From Lepiota brunneoincarnata (Eukaryota; Basidiomycota; Agaricomycetes; Agaricales; Agaricaceae), in assembly GCA_023014365.1 (NCBI GenBank), contig JAEBUN010000001.1, positions 3,038,001 to 3,102,000 on the forward strand: a stretch of 64,000 nucleotides of DNA, in the 5' to 3' direction. Below, piece by piece: positions 1-10,018 of this stretch (positions are counted from its first letter, which is position 1; each line of letters starts with the position of its first letter). The notes under the pieces are model-generated. The model saw nothing but the letters and a program-made list of their open reading frames with translations, was not told where the DNA came from and ran no database searches. The translations under genes and the position numbers were made by a program.

Positions 1-893
1 TACAGATTGCTTACCTGGTCATCACAAGCAACAAACTGGGCCACAGCATGCAGTGTCCCTTCTCGCGTGAAGCCTTCGGCGCAATTCACCACCACGATAT
101 CATCCAAGCTCGACTGCGACTTCGCTTTTTTTGCCTTCTGCTGTGCTTCTACAATCTTTGGAGGGATTGCGTGATGATTCAGAGGTATGTCGGCTTTCTC
201 ACATCTCACTTTGTATATCTCATAATGCTTCCAACAGTGTTGGTGCAATGTTGAGTTACCACCCGTCAAAAAACACTTCCGGAGTCTAGCCACTTCAACG
301 TGTCTTTCATCACCTCTGATAATGGGTAAGTTCTGTGATTATTTCATGATATAACGACAGAAACTTACTTGCACGAAATACACCAGCACCCGCTCAGCAT
401 CGTCACTTGGTTACCTTTTTTAAAGTTCACCTTCACCCACTTCGAGAACATCAAATCCAAGTCCTTCGTCGTCTCGCCCTTCGTGGCCAACTCCTCTCTG
501 ATGGTGCCCTGGTGTTGCTCCTCAAGATCACTCCCCTGCTTCAGTTTGTCAACAAGGTATGTGTAATGTTGCATAAACAGAAACGTGCCTCAATGCCCCG
601 TTCAGCCTGAGGTTCTTGTGTGGCAGCCCCGCTCTCAATAAGTTCAGGCTCGTCGGAGTCCTCACTGCTACTCTCCTCAACTGTCTCCGGAAGCTCGACA
701 GCTTTCTTCCCCCTCCCCTTTCGCTTCTGTCACTTACATGGCTGTTTCTGAACCTTGTCCTCATCAGATGAACTTTTACTTTCATCTGAGTCGCGAGCCT
801 GCCGTTTATGGCTGGTTGTCTTCTGGCCATGAGGTGCCCTTGCTGCTTGACCCTTCTTTGATGCCGTTTTAGAGTTTTTGGCTTTGGGAGGCA
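1..893 (-). pseudogene. hAT transposase, N-terminal part with BED-like zinc finger
   Basis: From the ATG at 893 the minus strand encodes a lysine/serine-rich leader (begins MPPKAKNSKTASKKG), then an acidic stretch, then after an intron a WVKVNFKKGN...CWCISC block (about 365-470) and, after another intron, a segment with GNSTLHQHCWKHYE (about 195-265). The C-x2-C pair followed by spaced histidines fits the BED-like DNA-binding finger found at the front of basidiomycete hAT transposases. There is a TGA at about 729-731 after the basic leader and the frame changes further on, so this copy is probably dead. The catalytic part would lie to the left of the window. It shares the MPPK start with the second hAT copy at 8993 but differs in sequence. 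Confidence 0.55.
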
Positions 894-1070
894 TGATGGG
901 GCAACATGATGATGGGTCGTTAGTTTGTCATGCTTTTTTTTTTGTTGTTTGGTTCCGAATCCGTTGCATGGTATGGTACAGTTAGCTTGGACCTGACTTC
1001 TACATATAGCCTTTTTGTCGCCTACGTACACTCTGGTCACCAACTTCAAAACATCACTAGCGGTTCGGTC

Positions 1071-1094
1071 AAAGACCGGTTTCAACCGGTCTTT
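1071..1094. repeat. 11-bp perfect palindrome in hAT subterminal region
   Basis: Two 11-bp arms (aaagaccggtt and its reverse complement) are separated by only two bases. It sits inside a 200-bp tract of repeated ggtc/gacc words between the element end at about 1243 and the transposase start. Subterminal repeats of this sort usually bind hAT transposase; that role is inferred here. Confidence 0.7.
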
Positions 1095-1243
1095 GAGCGG
1101 TTGAGTTAAATGATGCAGCACTGTGAGACCGCAACCGATGTTTACAAAAGACCAATGCAACCGCAACTGATGGTCCGGTCCTTTTACGGTCTGGTCTGGT
1201 TGGGTTCTGGTCTTTTTCCGGTCCATAGGACCAGACCTCAAAA

Positions 1244-1529
1244 CACTAATTGCCCCTATGACACCAGTATTATCTGATTTGACAGTAAGGTGCAAATTTG
1301 AGTAGCCTCTGTGGACTGCTAATCTGAGGCCACATTCAATTGCAATGATCTCAGCCCATCCAATTTTCCAGGCAGGATGTTTGTCCCATCCCTCGGCTAG
1401 CTTCCAGGAGTCCCATTCTTTATCTAGGATCACACCAATACCCCAGGAGGTGGATGCATCTACCCAAAATTTGGTACTGGACAGTGGGGGTGGTGTGAGT
1501 ATTGGTGAACCACAAAAGGGGTACTGCAA
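1244..1529 (-). pseudogene. Retroelement RNase H domain, truncated by hAT insertion
   Basis: The reading frame shows FWVDASTSWGIGVIL, a WAEIIAIECGLRLA block and LTVKSDNTGVIGA, that is the D...E...D order of an RNase H of the DIRS kind. The sequence then passes directly into hAT terminal DNA, so the last catalytic residue and the C-terminal end are missing. The same frame continues artificially for another 200 codons through transposon sequence, which is not a real protein extension. Confidence 0.65.
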
Positions 1530-1706
1530 ATGAGTTATCCACCATTGGATATCATGGGTAATGGTTGAATTTGGGGTCCACCTTGAGAAGCGTGATTTTC
1601 CATTAAAGGAAGCTGCAAAATGAGATATGGCAGGTAGGTGAGATCGGCCATCAGGAAGGGCTAGTGAGCAGTGGACTAAAGTGCTGAGGATGGATTCAGT
1701 CTCTTT

Positions 1707-2966
1707 TCATGAGCAGGGTTTTGGTACCTGCCATGGCAACAGCTTCTGTATATATTTGTTTTTCTTATGTTCCAGAATTTCTATGGTCTTGGCATCGAGA
1801 TCCCATATAAACCCAAGGTACTTGAATTGGGCATTGAAAGGATGTGTTTTGGATGGTTTCCAAGGCCATCCCAGGGTTTCTGCCAATTGATAGATGGTGG
1901 TGAGGTCATATTTGTAATGTGGGGGTTCTTCTGAGTTTGTTGTTGGGAGGGGAAAGCGAAAGAGGACAAAGTCATCTACCCAGTTCTCCCAAGGTGAATT
2001 TGTGTAGTGCCTGATTAGGGCTGTCATGGCATCTGCTAGGTGGCCAAAAATTCCTCCTGAGCTGGACACCCCAAAAGGGGCATTATGATCAATGTAGAAG
2101 AGATTGTTCCATTGGGTTATGAAGTGTGGCTGTTGTTCAGGGGTGATGGGACAGCAGTGGAAGGCAGTATCAACGTCCATTGTGGCAGCCTGGGAATTAG
2201 GAGGGGCATCGTGAACGATCTCATATATCTGGTAGAAGGTTCCCCAGTCACATGGGAATTGGTCAGGGTCAATCTCAGCATTGACTGAAGTATGAGATGG
2301 GTCATCTCGTGGATAGGATAAGTCTTGGATTACACAGAACTCTTCAGTTGAGTTGGATTTAGGTATGGTTCCAAAAGGAGAGGTATGGAAGGGACCAATG
2401 ATTAGCCCGAGCCGTGAACAAGAGAAGGGTCCTGTGTAGCAGCCTGCCTGAAGCTCTTTTTTGAGGTGATTTTCAATTACTTGGGGATTGTTGCAGGCCA
2501 ACGCATGATTAAGTGGAGTAAAGGTATGTAGTATTTTTGATTGGACTCCCATGTCAGAACCATGTGAGATACTATATGGTACGTCGGAAAAGATATGGAA
2601 CAGGTTTGCTGTATGAAGTTCTCTCTCCCAGGCATATGCACAAAGTGGGGTTGAGATCAGTAAGAAATCAGATGAGGTTGCACGATTGTGCTCCATGTCC
2701 AGGTCCTTGACAGAGGCTGCATCTGTGATCTCCTCAGGTGCAATTACATCCACCTCAGCATCCTGAGACACCATTCCATGAAAAACAATATGTTTTTCCT
2801 TCAGAATCTTGGCATTTTCCATCAGGTCCCATTTGGAGGACCAATGGTTTTCCAGAGATGAGCATGGTAGCTGTACATTGTCATGATGCATGATTTCGGT
2901 CCCTGCAGAGAAAACAACGGTGTGGAGACTTCCAATTTGTTTGTGGAAATCACGTAGATGGATCAC
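1707..2966 (-). CDS. Reverse transcriptase (DIRS-like retroelement)
   Basis: An uninterrupted frame of 419 codons. Recognisable blocks are FCVIQDLSYPRDD (about residue 210), TMDVDTAFHCCPITP (about 260), APFGVSSSGGIFGHLADA (about 300) and NWVDDFVLFRFPLP (about 335), followed by a GWPWKPSKTHPF...YLGFIWDL block. These correspond to RT motifs from the conserved RxV/ID region to the VDD catalytic site and the thumb. Because the frame is intact, this part decayed less than the flanking RNase H, which is cut by a hAT. The product would copy element RNA; no activity can be claimed from sequence. It could also be viewed as an unclassified RT, since the recombinase gene is out of view. Confidence 0.7.
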   Translation of the reverse strand: MIHLRDFHKQIGSLHTVVFSAGTEIMHHDNVQLPCSSLENHWSSKWDLMENAKILKEKHIVFHGMVSQDAEVDVIAPEEITDAASVKDLDMEHNRATSSDFLLISTPLCAYAWERELHTANLFHIFSDVPYSISHGSDMGVQSKILHTFTPLNHALACNNPQVIENHLKKELQAGCYTGPFSCSRLGLIIGPFHTSPFGTIPKSNSTEEFCVIQDLSYPRDDPSHTSVNAEIDPDQFPCDWGTFYQIYEIVHDAPPNSQAATMDVDTAFHCCPITPEQQPHFITQWNNLFYIDHNAPFGVSSSGGIFGHLADAMTALIRHYTNSPWENWVDDFVLFRFPLPTTNSEEPPHYKYDLTTIYQLAETLGWPWKPSKTHPFNAQFKYLGFIWDLDAKTIEILEHKKNKYIQKLLPWQVPKPCS

Positions 2967-3174
2967 TTTGGGTTATATAAGGGGTATATTTTGATGGTGA
3001 GCCTCTTTGGGGGGTGGACTTATTTACTAGATCATTTTGAACAATTTGTAATGCTCGATGAGTTAGGGTTTTGGAAGTGACATCATCCCAGATCTTGTGA
3101 TGGAAGAGGGTGGGATCAATTGGGAGGATGACAGACTGCCTTCTGACGGTGATGTCATATTCTCGCCAAGAGTC

Positions 3175-4705
3175 CTATTTGGCAGCACAGTCTGAGGTGG
3201 TTAAAATTTGCTGGAAGTGCTGGCTCCAGGCTGTATGGATGTCTGGGATGTATAAATGGAGGAGATCTAAAAGACGGGGCCAAGCCTGGTGCCATTTGTC
3301 AAATGAAAGTCCATGTTCATTCATGTCATTCAATGGTTTATCTACAGATAAGAGGACACTGGTGTTATTGTTGACTGTATATTTGGGGTTGGTGGACATG
3401 GGGTCACAACCAGGGGTACAGTTCTTGTCGGTGAGGTATGTTAGGGAAAGATGTTCATTCCAGCCTTTTTGTATTTTGGCCTGTATAGTTTCTGGGATGA
3501 TAAAGGGAGAGGCCTTCCCCATGAAGCCTGAGATAATGCAGGGATGTCCCTTTTGTGGTAGCGTCTGTGGGGGGTTCTTGGTGTGACCCTCTTGGGCAGA
3601 GGGGTCCATGATGAGGTGGTCTGTCATGTTGGTTTGGTGAGTTCTTTCATTTATAATTTAGGATAATAGTTTTGTAGAGGTAAACAATCATGATGTTGAA
3701 AGTATCTGGTCCGTGTTAATGTAGCAGGACAACAAGGAAGTACAGGGAAGGGATTATTAGGCCATTTGAATCATAGTATGAATAATCCCATAGGTGTATC
3801 GCCTTTTAGGCCTTGGGTATATAAAAAAAAAAGGGGGGGGGGGCCATGTAATTAAGGTATGGGGACCAGTAGAAGTTGGTATTGAACCATTTGGGACTTT
3901 GGTGCATAGACCAATAGTGAATAAAAGGGTGAACATGACGGTTCATATGTGTCAACCCCTAATGATTGGGGAGACTGGTGTGTATGTACCCATAGGTATT
4001 TGGGTATGTAAGGCCCATGAAGTGTTATGAATATATGAACTCAGGAAAGGAATTTGGTCAGGTTTGTAAAGGTTTGGCCATCGAAAATGACAATGCACAA
4101 GGAAGGATGGGAGGAGGGGAGGGGGGGGGTTGAAAAGAGGGCTTACCACAGTTTTGTTGTAGTTGGGCTATGTGTATCTGTTGTTGTTGTGTATTCTCTT
4201 GTGCTCGGGGAGTATTTGGATGTGGCTGTGGGGTATTTCATTGTGGTTGGGGGTAATTCAGTGGGGATGGTATGTTTGGGGGGTTCTGATCGTTGATAAA
4301 GTTTTGGTTCCAGCTGTTGAGAGGCTGGGGAGGAGGGTTGATGGAGGGTGGTTGGAGAGGGCGGTTTGGTGTTCTTGGTGGTGACGATGGTGGTGGTGGT
4401 GATGGTGATGGTGGTAGTGATGTTCTAGGTGATGATTGAATACCATTCCATGTGGGCCATTCTGATTCAGTTGACAGGGAGCGAGTTCTAGGTCTGTAGA
4501 GGCCAGGAACAGGGACTTGGCAAGTTCTGTTGCATACTGGGTATAGACCCTGATATGTTGGGTCTTGTGCCAATTCTGGGTGTGTTTGTAGGTGCTGGTT
4601 AATGGTGTTGTGAAGTTGGATGACAGTGCCATTGTTGGTGAGCTGTTGGTCAAGTTGGAGCCAGCAAGCTAGGGAAACCAGGTCTTGTTTGGGCATTGCA
4701 CTCAT
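3175..4705 (-). pseudogene. Upstream open frames of the DIRS-like element (gag-like), broken
   Basis: The minus strand has one frame from 4705 to about 4238 (starts MSAMPKQDLVSLACWLQLDQ, ending in proline and asparagine-rich repeats) and another from 3627 to 3175 (ends FQQILTTSDCAAK). They lie upstream of the RT in the same direction, where the first ORF of a DIRS/Ngaro element sits. The stretch between them (3628-4237) contains homopolymer runs (A10 then about G11 near 3829-3843) and no continuous frame. I recognise no domain; the gag-like call rests on position and composition only. Confidence 0.35.
4378..4420. repeat. GTG/GAT-rich simple repeat
   Basis: A run of imperfect gtggtggtgatg units. 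It falls in the first frame of the retroelement, where the minus strand would read histidine/proline-rich residues. Confidence 0.7.
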
Positions 4706-6538
4706 GCACTGAGTAAAAGGTCAAGGTTGTCTCAGCATAATGTTTTTTGAAAAGGGTGCTGGCTAGTGTGTGGTGTACGTGTGAAATTGAAAATGGGTAG
4801 TGAGGTGGGAGTAGGAGTGAAGGGGGGGAGTGCCCCTGTAGTTGTGACCATGTCACATGTCTGCCCTCACGCAAGAATCAGCACCTGGCCCGATGCCTTG
4901 CCAGGTGCCCTGTATATCCACCAAGCTCATGAATCATCTGAGATGATTCAAGAGGATCAGCTAAATAGTGGTCAATGGTATCGAGTGGCTTAGAAGCTTC
5001 AACTGGTGTTGACTTCTTCACCCATTTTGACCGATGTGATACCTGACATAGTTAAGTCCAGATTATACAAAGAAAATATTAAAGAGAACATACCTGTACA
5101 TGTTGTACTGAATCTTGTTGAGATACTGGAGACAAATGTGCATACCATTCCTTGAAACACATTATTACCATTTTCTTGATATCTTGAATGAGCTTGGCTG
5201 GTTTTTTCTTATCCTTGAACCATTTCAGCTTGCGGTCAGGACACATAACTAGCAAACATCAATAAAATATCAAGTCCCAAATAACTGATATGTACCCATA
5301 GCAATAAAATATAGCTCACACTCTGCAGTAAACATTGAATACTTGTGGATCATAAGAAGGCTGGCTTCAGCAGCAATCCAAACAACAGGATGAAGTTCAT
5401 TATCAATGTCATCCCAAACAGCCATAAGCCCATCTTCCATCTCCTCAAGCATTGGGATGACATCAACAATCAAAGGAACCTCTGCATGTGAGAAAAGCTT
5501 TGTAGCATCATCAAATATCTAGGATATACATTAGTTTTAATATTGTCAAATAAATAAAAGTAGGCAACTAAAATACCATTAAAATATCACAAAGGTCTTC
5601 AGCGAGAGCCCATTGTTTATCAGTCAAGTGGTAAGCTCTTAAATTCCAAGTGCTTACAGCAGTAAGCTGTTCAATGATGCAGTGGAAGTGGATATGAGCT
5701 TCAAGACATGCGAGATCAGAGTTCCATCTGGTGGGAACCCTGCAAGTAAGTGTACGTTAGTCACCTTGAAGTTTGTCATCTTGGTCAATGCACTTTTGAA
5801 ACTCTTCAGAGAGTAGTGGAGAGTCATGGACACAACAAGCAAGACCAGCAATCTATACAATATATGTATATTAGTCATATATCATATTTGTTAGATTTAG
5901 ACTTACATGGGGGAAAATTTGTAGAGCCATTTGATCTTCATCCCAATCTAACTCCACACCTTCATCTGCCATATACTGAATAGCCTTGTCCTGCATTGTT
6001 CATATGACAAGTCTGTCATGCACAATCTTATCATCATCCATATCATCCTCCTCTTCCATAATCTCCTCAATTGCCACTTTGTTAGCTTCATCATCTTCAT
6101 CATCATCACCACTCTCCAACAACTCCTCCTCCTCTTGGTTTACTATCCCTGATTGATCAGACTCCTTTGCCTGATATGTTCTCTTTCCTCCAGCAGCAAC
6201 CTTGATTACCTTCTTAGTCTTTGGTCACTTAAAAAAGAATGATAGAAACATCTAGCACACACCATAAGATATTGTTTTACTGTCAAATTATGAATAATAT
6301 ATAATACCTTTGCAATCAAGTTGATAATGTGTGGGAAACAGTGAGCATGAGCTGCTATACCCTTAAATCCTGGCATGTGTGATGGTAATTCTTGTACAAG
6401 CCGATCACAGTTGCTTGCATTATCCATGCACAAACTAAACAACTAACAATGAAATAAGTAATAAATATACCAAAAACAATATTATAATAACTTACCAATT
6501 TTCCCAGACCAAATTGGTTGATACAATCTGCAATGGTA

Positions 6539-6566
6539 CAGTAGGGTAACAAAAGTTTTGCGAAAA
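6539..6566 (+). repeat. Left terminal inverted repeat of Tc1 element
   Basis: 28 bp starting cagtagggtaacaaaag. It pairs with 7766-7793 with a single mismatch (a in this arm, g in the other). Confidence 0.92.
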
Positions 6567-6689
6567 CAACAAAGACAAACAATGCATTAATCATTAAAAA
6601 TATTCACTACACTACCACAACTGCATCTAAAATTATGATAATATTTTGAATGGTGGCCCTTGGCCTCATAGACCGCCTGAGCATAATTG

Positions 6690-7730
6690 GGCATGCTCTT
6701 GACCAGGTCATTAATATAATTTAAATCAATCATTGTCCAATCCTCCTGAATTACCTCCCAAAGTTTGTCAAGGTTTTTGGGGATTTCTGGTCAGTCATTT
6801 ATTCTGACTTTGATGTATTTCCATACATATTCAATGGACCAACATCTGGTGACCGAACTGGATGTGGAAGTTGATTGGGGAGATGAGAATTGCAGAATTG
6901 TTGGGTGACCTTTGCATGGTAAATTAGAGCTCCATCTTCCATCACTGCTACCTACCCCCTCTCCTCCAATAAATTCCCAAAGAAATCCTACAATGGTCCA
7001 CTAAGGACTAGGCTAACATAATTTGCATCAGTCCTTGTATTCCTGGGTACATAAACCAGTGGAATGAGTTTTCTGTGTGCCATATACCCCCATATTATAA
7101 GACTCTGTCTTCCAGACTTGAAAGTAGGGGTTAAACACCTTTCTGTGTACCTCTCACCAGGTCTCCTCCATACCCAAACCATCTTTGAACCTAATCCAAT
7201 CTCCACAGAAGCCTCATCTGTCTAGATTACATGTTTCCAGTCCTCCTCTATCCACCTCCAATGTTCCCTTGCCCATACCATCCTGGCTTTGACATGGGAG
7301 GGCTTAAGAAATAGTTTCTTTGCAGCAATGTATTTACTAAGACCCAATTGATACCTAATAGTACCCCAGATAGTGTGGGGATGAGCAGGGGAGTCAAAGG
7401 AAGTGTTTCTTGAGTGGGTGATCTTGTAGGGAGTTTGGGGTCTCTTTCTCTCCAGCACAATTTTGATGTGTTACATTGCCCTGTCATTCAATAAGGAATG
7501 TCTCCCAGACCTAGGAGCATCCTCATAATGATCCTGCTCCTTGTGCTATGGATAACCCACTAGATGGTGGATGGTGGAAATGTTGACTCTGAAGAAGAAA
7601 TCAGTAATTTCACAAGCAGGAATAACACCCCTGATGCTTTGTACATATCAGGGAGCATAGTTCAGAGACAGTATTCTTCTTTCCAGCTATTTTTGGCATG
7701 TAAGATATAGTTGTTGATTAATAGGAATTT
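6690..7730 (-). pseudogene. Tc1-like transposase, multiple stops
   Basis: The readable blocks are GTIRYQLGLSKYIAAKK and KARMVWAREHWRW (about 7375-7250), TDEASVEIGLGSKMVWVWRR directly after a stop (7228), CLTPTFKSGRQSLIIWGYMAH (about 7140-7070), and MEDGALIYHAKVTQQF (about 6945-6895) followed by HPVRSPDVGPLNMYG. That is the DDE/D arrangement of Tc1/mariner: D in TDE, D in MEDGA, D in SPD. The tryptophan normally before TDE is TAG here (TGG to TAG). There are further stops in the N-terminal helix-turn-helix half and after the third block. Not functional. Confidence 0.8.
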
Positions 7731-7765
7731 TTTTCGTTTGTTGTTAAATGAGGTCATGTGACAAA

Positions 7766-7793
7766 TTTTCGCAAAACTTTTGCTACCCTACTG
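7766..7793 (-). repeat. Right terminal inverted repeat of Tc1 element
   Basis: Mirror of 6539-6566 with one mismatch; followed by the TA at 7794-7795. Confidence 0.92.
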
Positions 7794-8993
7794 TACATGC
7801 CAAATACTCTCCATCATGCTTTTGGGTAAGTCTAATATTATATTTGAGTATGATATTATAAAACTCAAAAATTCTAAATATATACTTACCAGATGAATTC
7901 CAAAACCATACAATGAATACTTCCATCTGTGCACCATACAACTACAATACCAAGATAGGATGCTGTAATTAGAGCAGTCCAACCATCCAGAACCAAATGA
8001 ATGGTTGAGTTGAGATCCTATAACTATAATTAGATAACTTATACTTTAATTAATATAATATAATAAACAAACCTGAAAGTATTGCTTAATATCAATAGAT
8101 AAGTACTGATACAAGCGCTGGACATCCCAGCTAACAGTTTGAGGTGATGGAAGTTTAGTTCCAGGATGGAGCATATTGATTTCGGCTTTGTACTCAGGAT
8201 CATTGACAATATTGAAGGGTTGTTTGTTATGAGCACATCAAATAGCAATCAGAGCACAATGGGCAGCCTCTGAGTAAGGGATAGAGGATGTAGAGGATAC
8301 CTCTGATATAGCCACAGTTTTTCCCTGATGTGCAAGACACTGGGTAACTCCACTTCACAAATTGCTGGTTCCTTCACCACTACTCCCATGGGGCCGGGAC
8401 TGTGATGTGTGATCTGCATTAGTCTTGCAAGTGAAGATATAGATGATACGATAGGGAGTGTTGTCTGGATGGTGTTCACAAGCAAGAGAAACATCAAAGT
8501 GGTCATACATGGTTGACCTCCATGACATAAGTGATGCCTCTAGAAAACAAATAGTATTAGTTATTGTCTAACCAACATAATATAGTCATATACCAATAAT
8601 CTCCTCATCTGGCATATCCCATACCTCCAGATCAGTCATACAGACAATATTGTTTGCAGCCCAACATTGCTTGTGCTTAACTGGAGAGACCAATACAGCT
8701 GGAGTACTGGATTGATGAGCAAGATCACTCATAGCTGCCAAATCAGTGTCATCATCAGACCCAGATATACTAGTATCGCTCCCAGAGCCCTGAGAAACCA
8801 GAAAGACCCTAGGATTTTGTGCAGGTGTAGAAAGTGGAAGCTCAGGAGTGCCAGGAGTATCTGTATAGGCACCAGTCAATGGTGCAGGGTCCTGGCCAGT
8901 TGGAGGTGTCATAGTACCCTGCTGAGCCCTCCTGCAGGCTGCAGGAATGCCTTTTGCAGGGGTGGCAGTCTGAGATTTCAATTTGGGAGGCAT

Positions 8994-9258
8994 GCGCAGG
9001 GTTGGGGGATAGGGATTGAATGCTGTTGATTGATGGCAGTCGACCCTGTATACATTTTATTCAGAGATTAAATAATGTGATAAACTAGCTATGGTAACCA
9101 CTGAGCCCACAGTTGTCACCTATTATGGATACAGATGTGATCTGTATCCATAATTTCCCACAGATAAGTGGGTGCTAACTGTATTTTAACTAACCGTGTT
9201 TGTCCCTACTTCCACCTCTACAGGTGGGTCGAAACAATGATAGTACTCACAGAAGGAT
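8994..9258. other. Non-coding flank of hAT-1 with perfect hairpin
   Basis: No coding frame. It lies between the hAT-1 start codon and the 5' LTR and is presumably hAT-1 subterminal DNA. A perfect hairpin at 9122-9154 is its only clear structure. Confidence 0.5.
9122..9154. repeat. Perfect 14-bp inverted repeat (hairpin)
   Basis: Arms attatggatacaga and the exact reverse complement, 5-base loop tgtga. It could be a subterminal transposase site of hAT-1; there is no poly-T tail that would make it look like a terminator. Confidence 0.8.
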
Positions 9259-9900
9259 TGTCATATCCATGCCAACTCAGAGTCTAATCACTTAAACTTC
9301 AGCTTCTCGATTCCACGTGTGCTCCACACAACAACCCTCTGCCCTCTGACTCGGCCCTGACTTGCTCCGACCGCAACCCACTGCCCCGATCACACGACCA
9401 CCTCCACATGTGCCGTGGTCACCTGACCCTCAGTGTCTCTAGTTCCAGTCTCCATTTCCCGTCCGTAGTCAAGATACGTTATCGGTCTCCATACCTGTAC
9501 CGGTTTCCATTCCATTCGTAATCTGTTCATAATCCATTTGTAACTATATCGGCCTCCGCTTTGCTCCGCACATAATCAGTACGAGTCATAGTTCGTAAGG
9601 CCAGTAGTATATATACTGTAGGTACTTGGCTTGTACTCCTCAGTCTGATAATTGAATCGAGCAGCGGACCAGCTCCCTGTTCTCTATCCTCTCCTCTCTT
9701 CTGACTTGCTCCGCTTTGGCCCCGACTTCCTGAAATACGGACTAGGACAGTAGGAGGGCACAGCACATATGCTGAGGCTGCAAGTCCAACCCCCCGCCTG
9801 ACGTACTCCGCCTTGGTCCCGAAGTCTACGTACTGACTTCGCCCTGTCCCCCGGTTACCTTATATCAAGGTTACCACCCCAACCCGCACCGGCTCTAACA
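9259..9900 (+). repeat. 5' LTR
   Basis: 642 bp; starts TG and ends CA. It is nearly the same as 16459-17119 but lacks about 19 bp that the 3' copy has shortly before its end (a duplicated cttggtcccgac-like word). The sequence ttatatcaagg near 9862 and the gtatatatactg word near 9610 are possible TATA regions. Confidence 0.93.
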
Positions 9901-10018
9901 GTATTATCAGACTCACACTCCTCCTGTCCATCACATTTCTGATCCCTTCTAACCATGGTCTCTTGAACAGTCACCCGTACCCGCACTCTCGTGTCCCCAG
10001 CTGTTCGCCGTAGTAGAC

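Larger units (their letters stand above)
1..1243 (-). mobile_element. hAT-type DNA transposon, 5' part (continues beyond the window)
   Basis: The minus strand at about 1243 opens with a tagtgttttgaggtctggtc end, followed by repeated ggtc/gacc tracts and a hairpin, then a transposase gene starting at 893 and running off the left edge. The end lies exactly where the RNase H reading frame of the neighbouring retroelement breaks off (after residues DNTGVIGA), which marks the insertion point. Subterminal palindromic GGTC/GACC tracts are usual for hAT elements of mushroom genomes. The other terminus is outside the window, so the inverted repeat and the 8-bp target duplication cannot be verified. 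The element is inferred from the join and from the transposase fragment. Confidence 0.6.
1244..4870 (-). mobile_element. DIRS-like (tyrosine-recombinase type) retroelement, interrupted
   Basis: On the minus strand the order is: a proline/histidine-rich first open frame (about 4705-3175), a reverse transcriptase frame (2966-1707) and a DIRS-type RNase H (from 1529 to the hAT insertion at about 1243). There are no LTRs around it and no integrase. The RT has a VDD rather than YxDD active site (NWVDDFVLFR) and the RNase H opens with FWVDASTSWGIGV; both are what I know from basidiomycete DIRS/Ngaro-like elements. The tyrosine recombinase that would prove the class should lie downstream of RNase H, beyond the inserted hAT, and is not visible. 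The boundary on the right (about 4870) is only approximate, where hAT-1 coding sequence stops. Confidence 0.55.
6539..7793 (-). mobile_element. Tc1/mariner element inserted in hAT-1, 1255 bp
   Basis: The two ends form a 28-bp inverted repeat (6539-6566 and 7766-7793), beginning cagtagggta, with one mismatch. TA dinucleotides flank it on both sides (6537-6538 and 7794-7795), the target duplication of this superfamily. Removing the element and one TA restores the hAT exon (HVPLQIVSTNLVWEN reads through the join), so the insertion came after hAT-1. It holds one decayed transposase on the minus strand. Confidence 0.9.
4884..8993 (-). pseudogene. hAT transposase (hAT-1), split by a Tc1 element and stop codons
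   Basis: Starting at the ATG at 8993 (MPPKLKSQTATPAKG) the minus strand gives, over several introns, a disordered leader; a BED-type finger region near 8490-8330 (WRSTMYDHFDVSLA, then FTCKTN and a TQCLAHQG half); PFNIVNDPEYKAEINMLHPG (about 8215); LNSTIHLVLDGW (about 7995); LCMDNASNCDRLVQELP (about 6430); then AEASLLMIHKY (about 5360) and a final piece to 4884. These are the BED finger, the first two catalytic aspartate blocks and the C-terminal half of hAT transposases. Stops replace tryptophans (for example AI*CAHN near 8235, TGG to TGA). The dimerisation tail is missing at the left end, where DIRS-like DNA begins. One exon is interrupted by the Tc1 element at 6539-7793. Confidence 0.8.

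Noticed and set aside
549..1529. 326-codon minus-strand frame as one protein
   Set aside because: It is a chance fusion of RNase H, hAT terminal DNA and an off-frame reading of the hAT leader.
3829..3843. A-run followed by G-run as a polypurine tract of an LTR element
   Set aside because: No LTR lies next to it, and the surrounding element has none; more likely a simple repeat or sequencing artefact.
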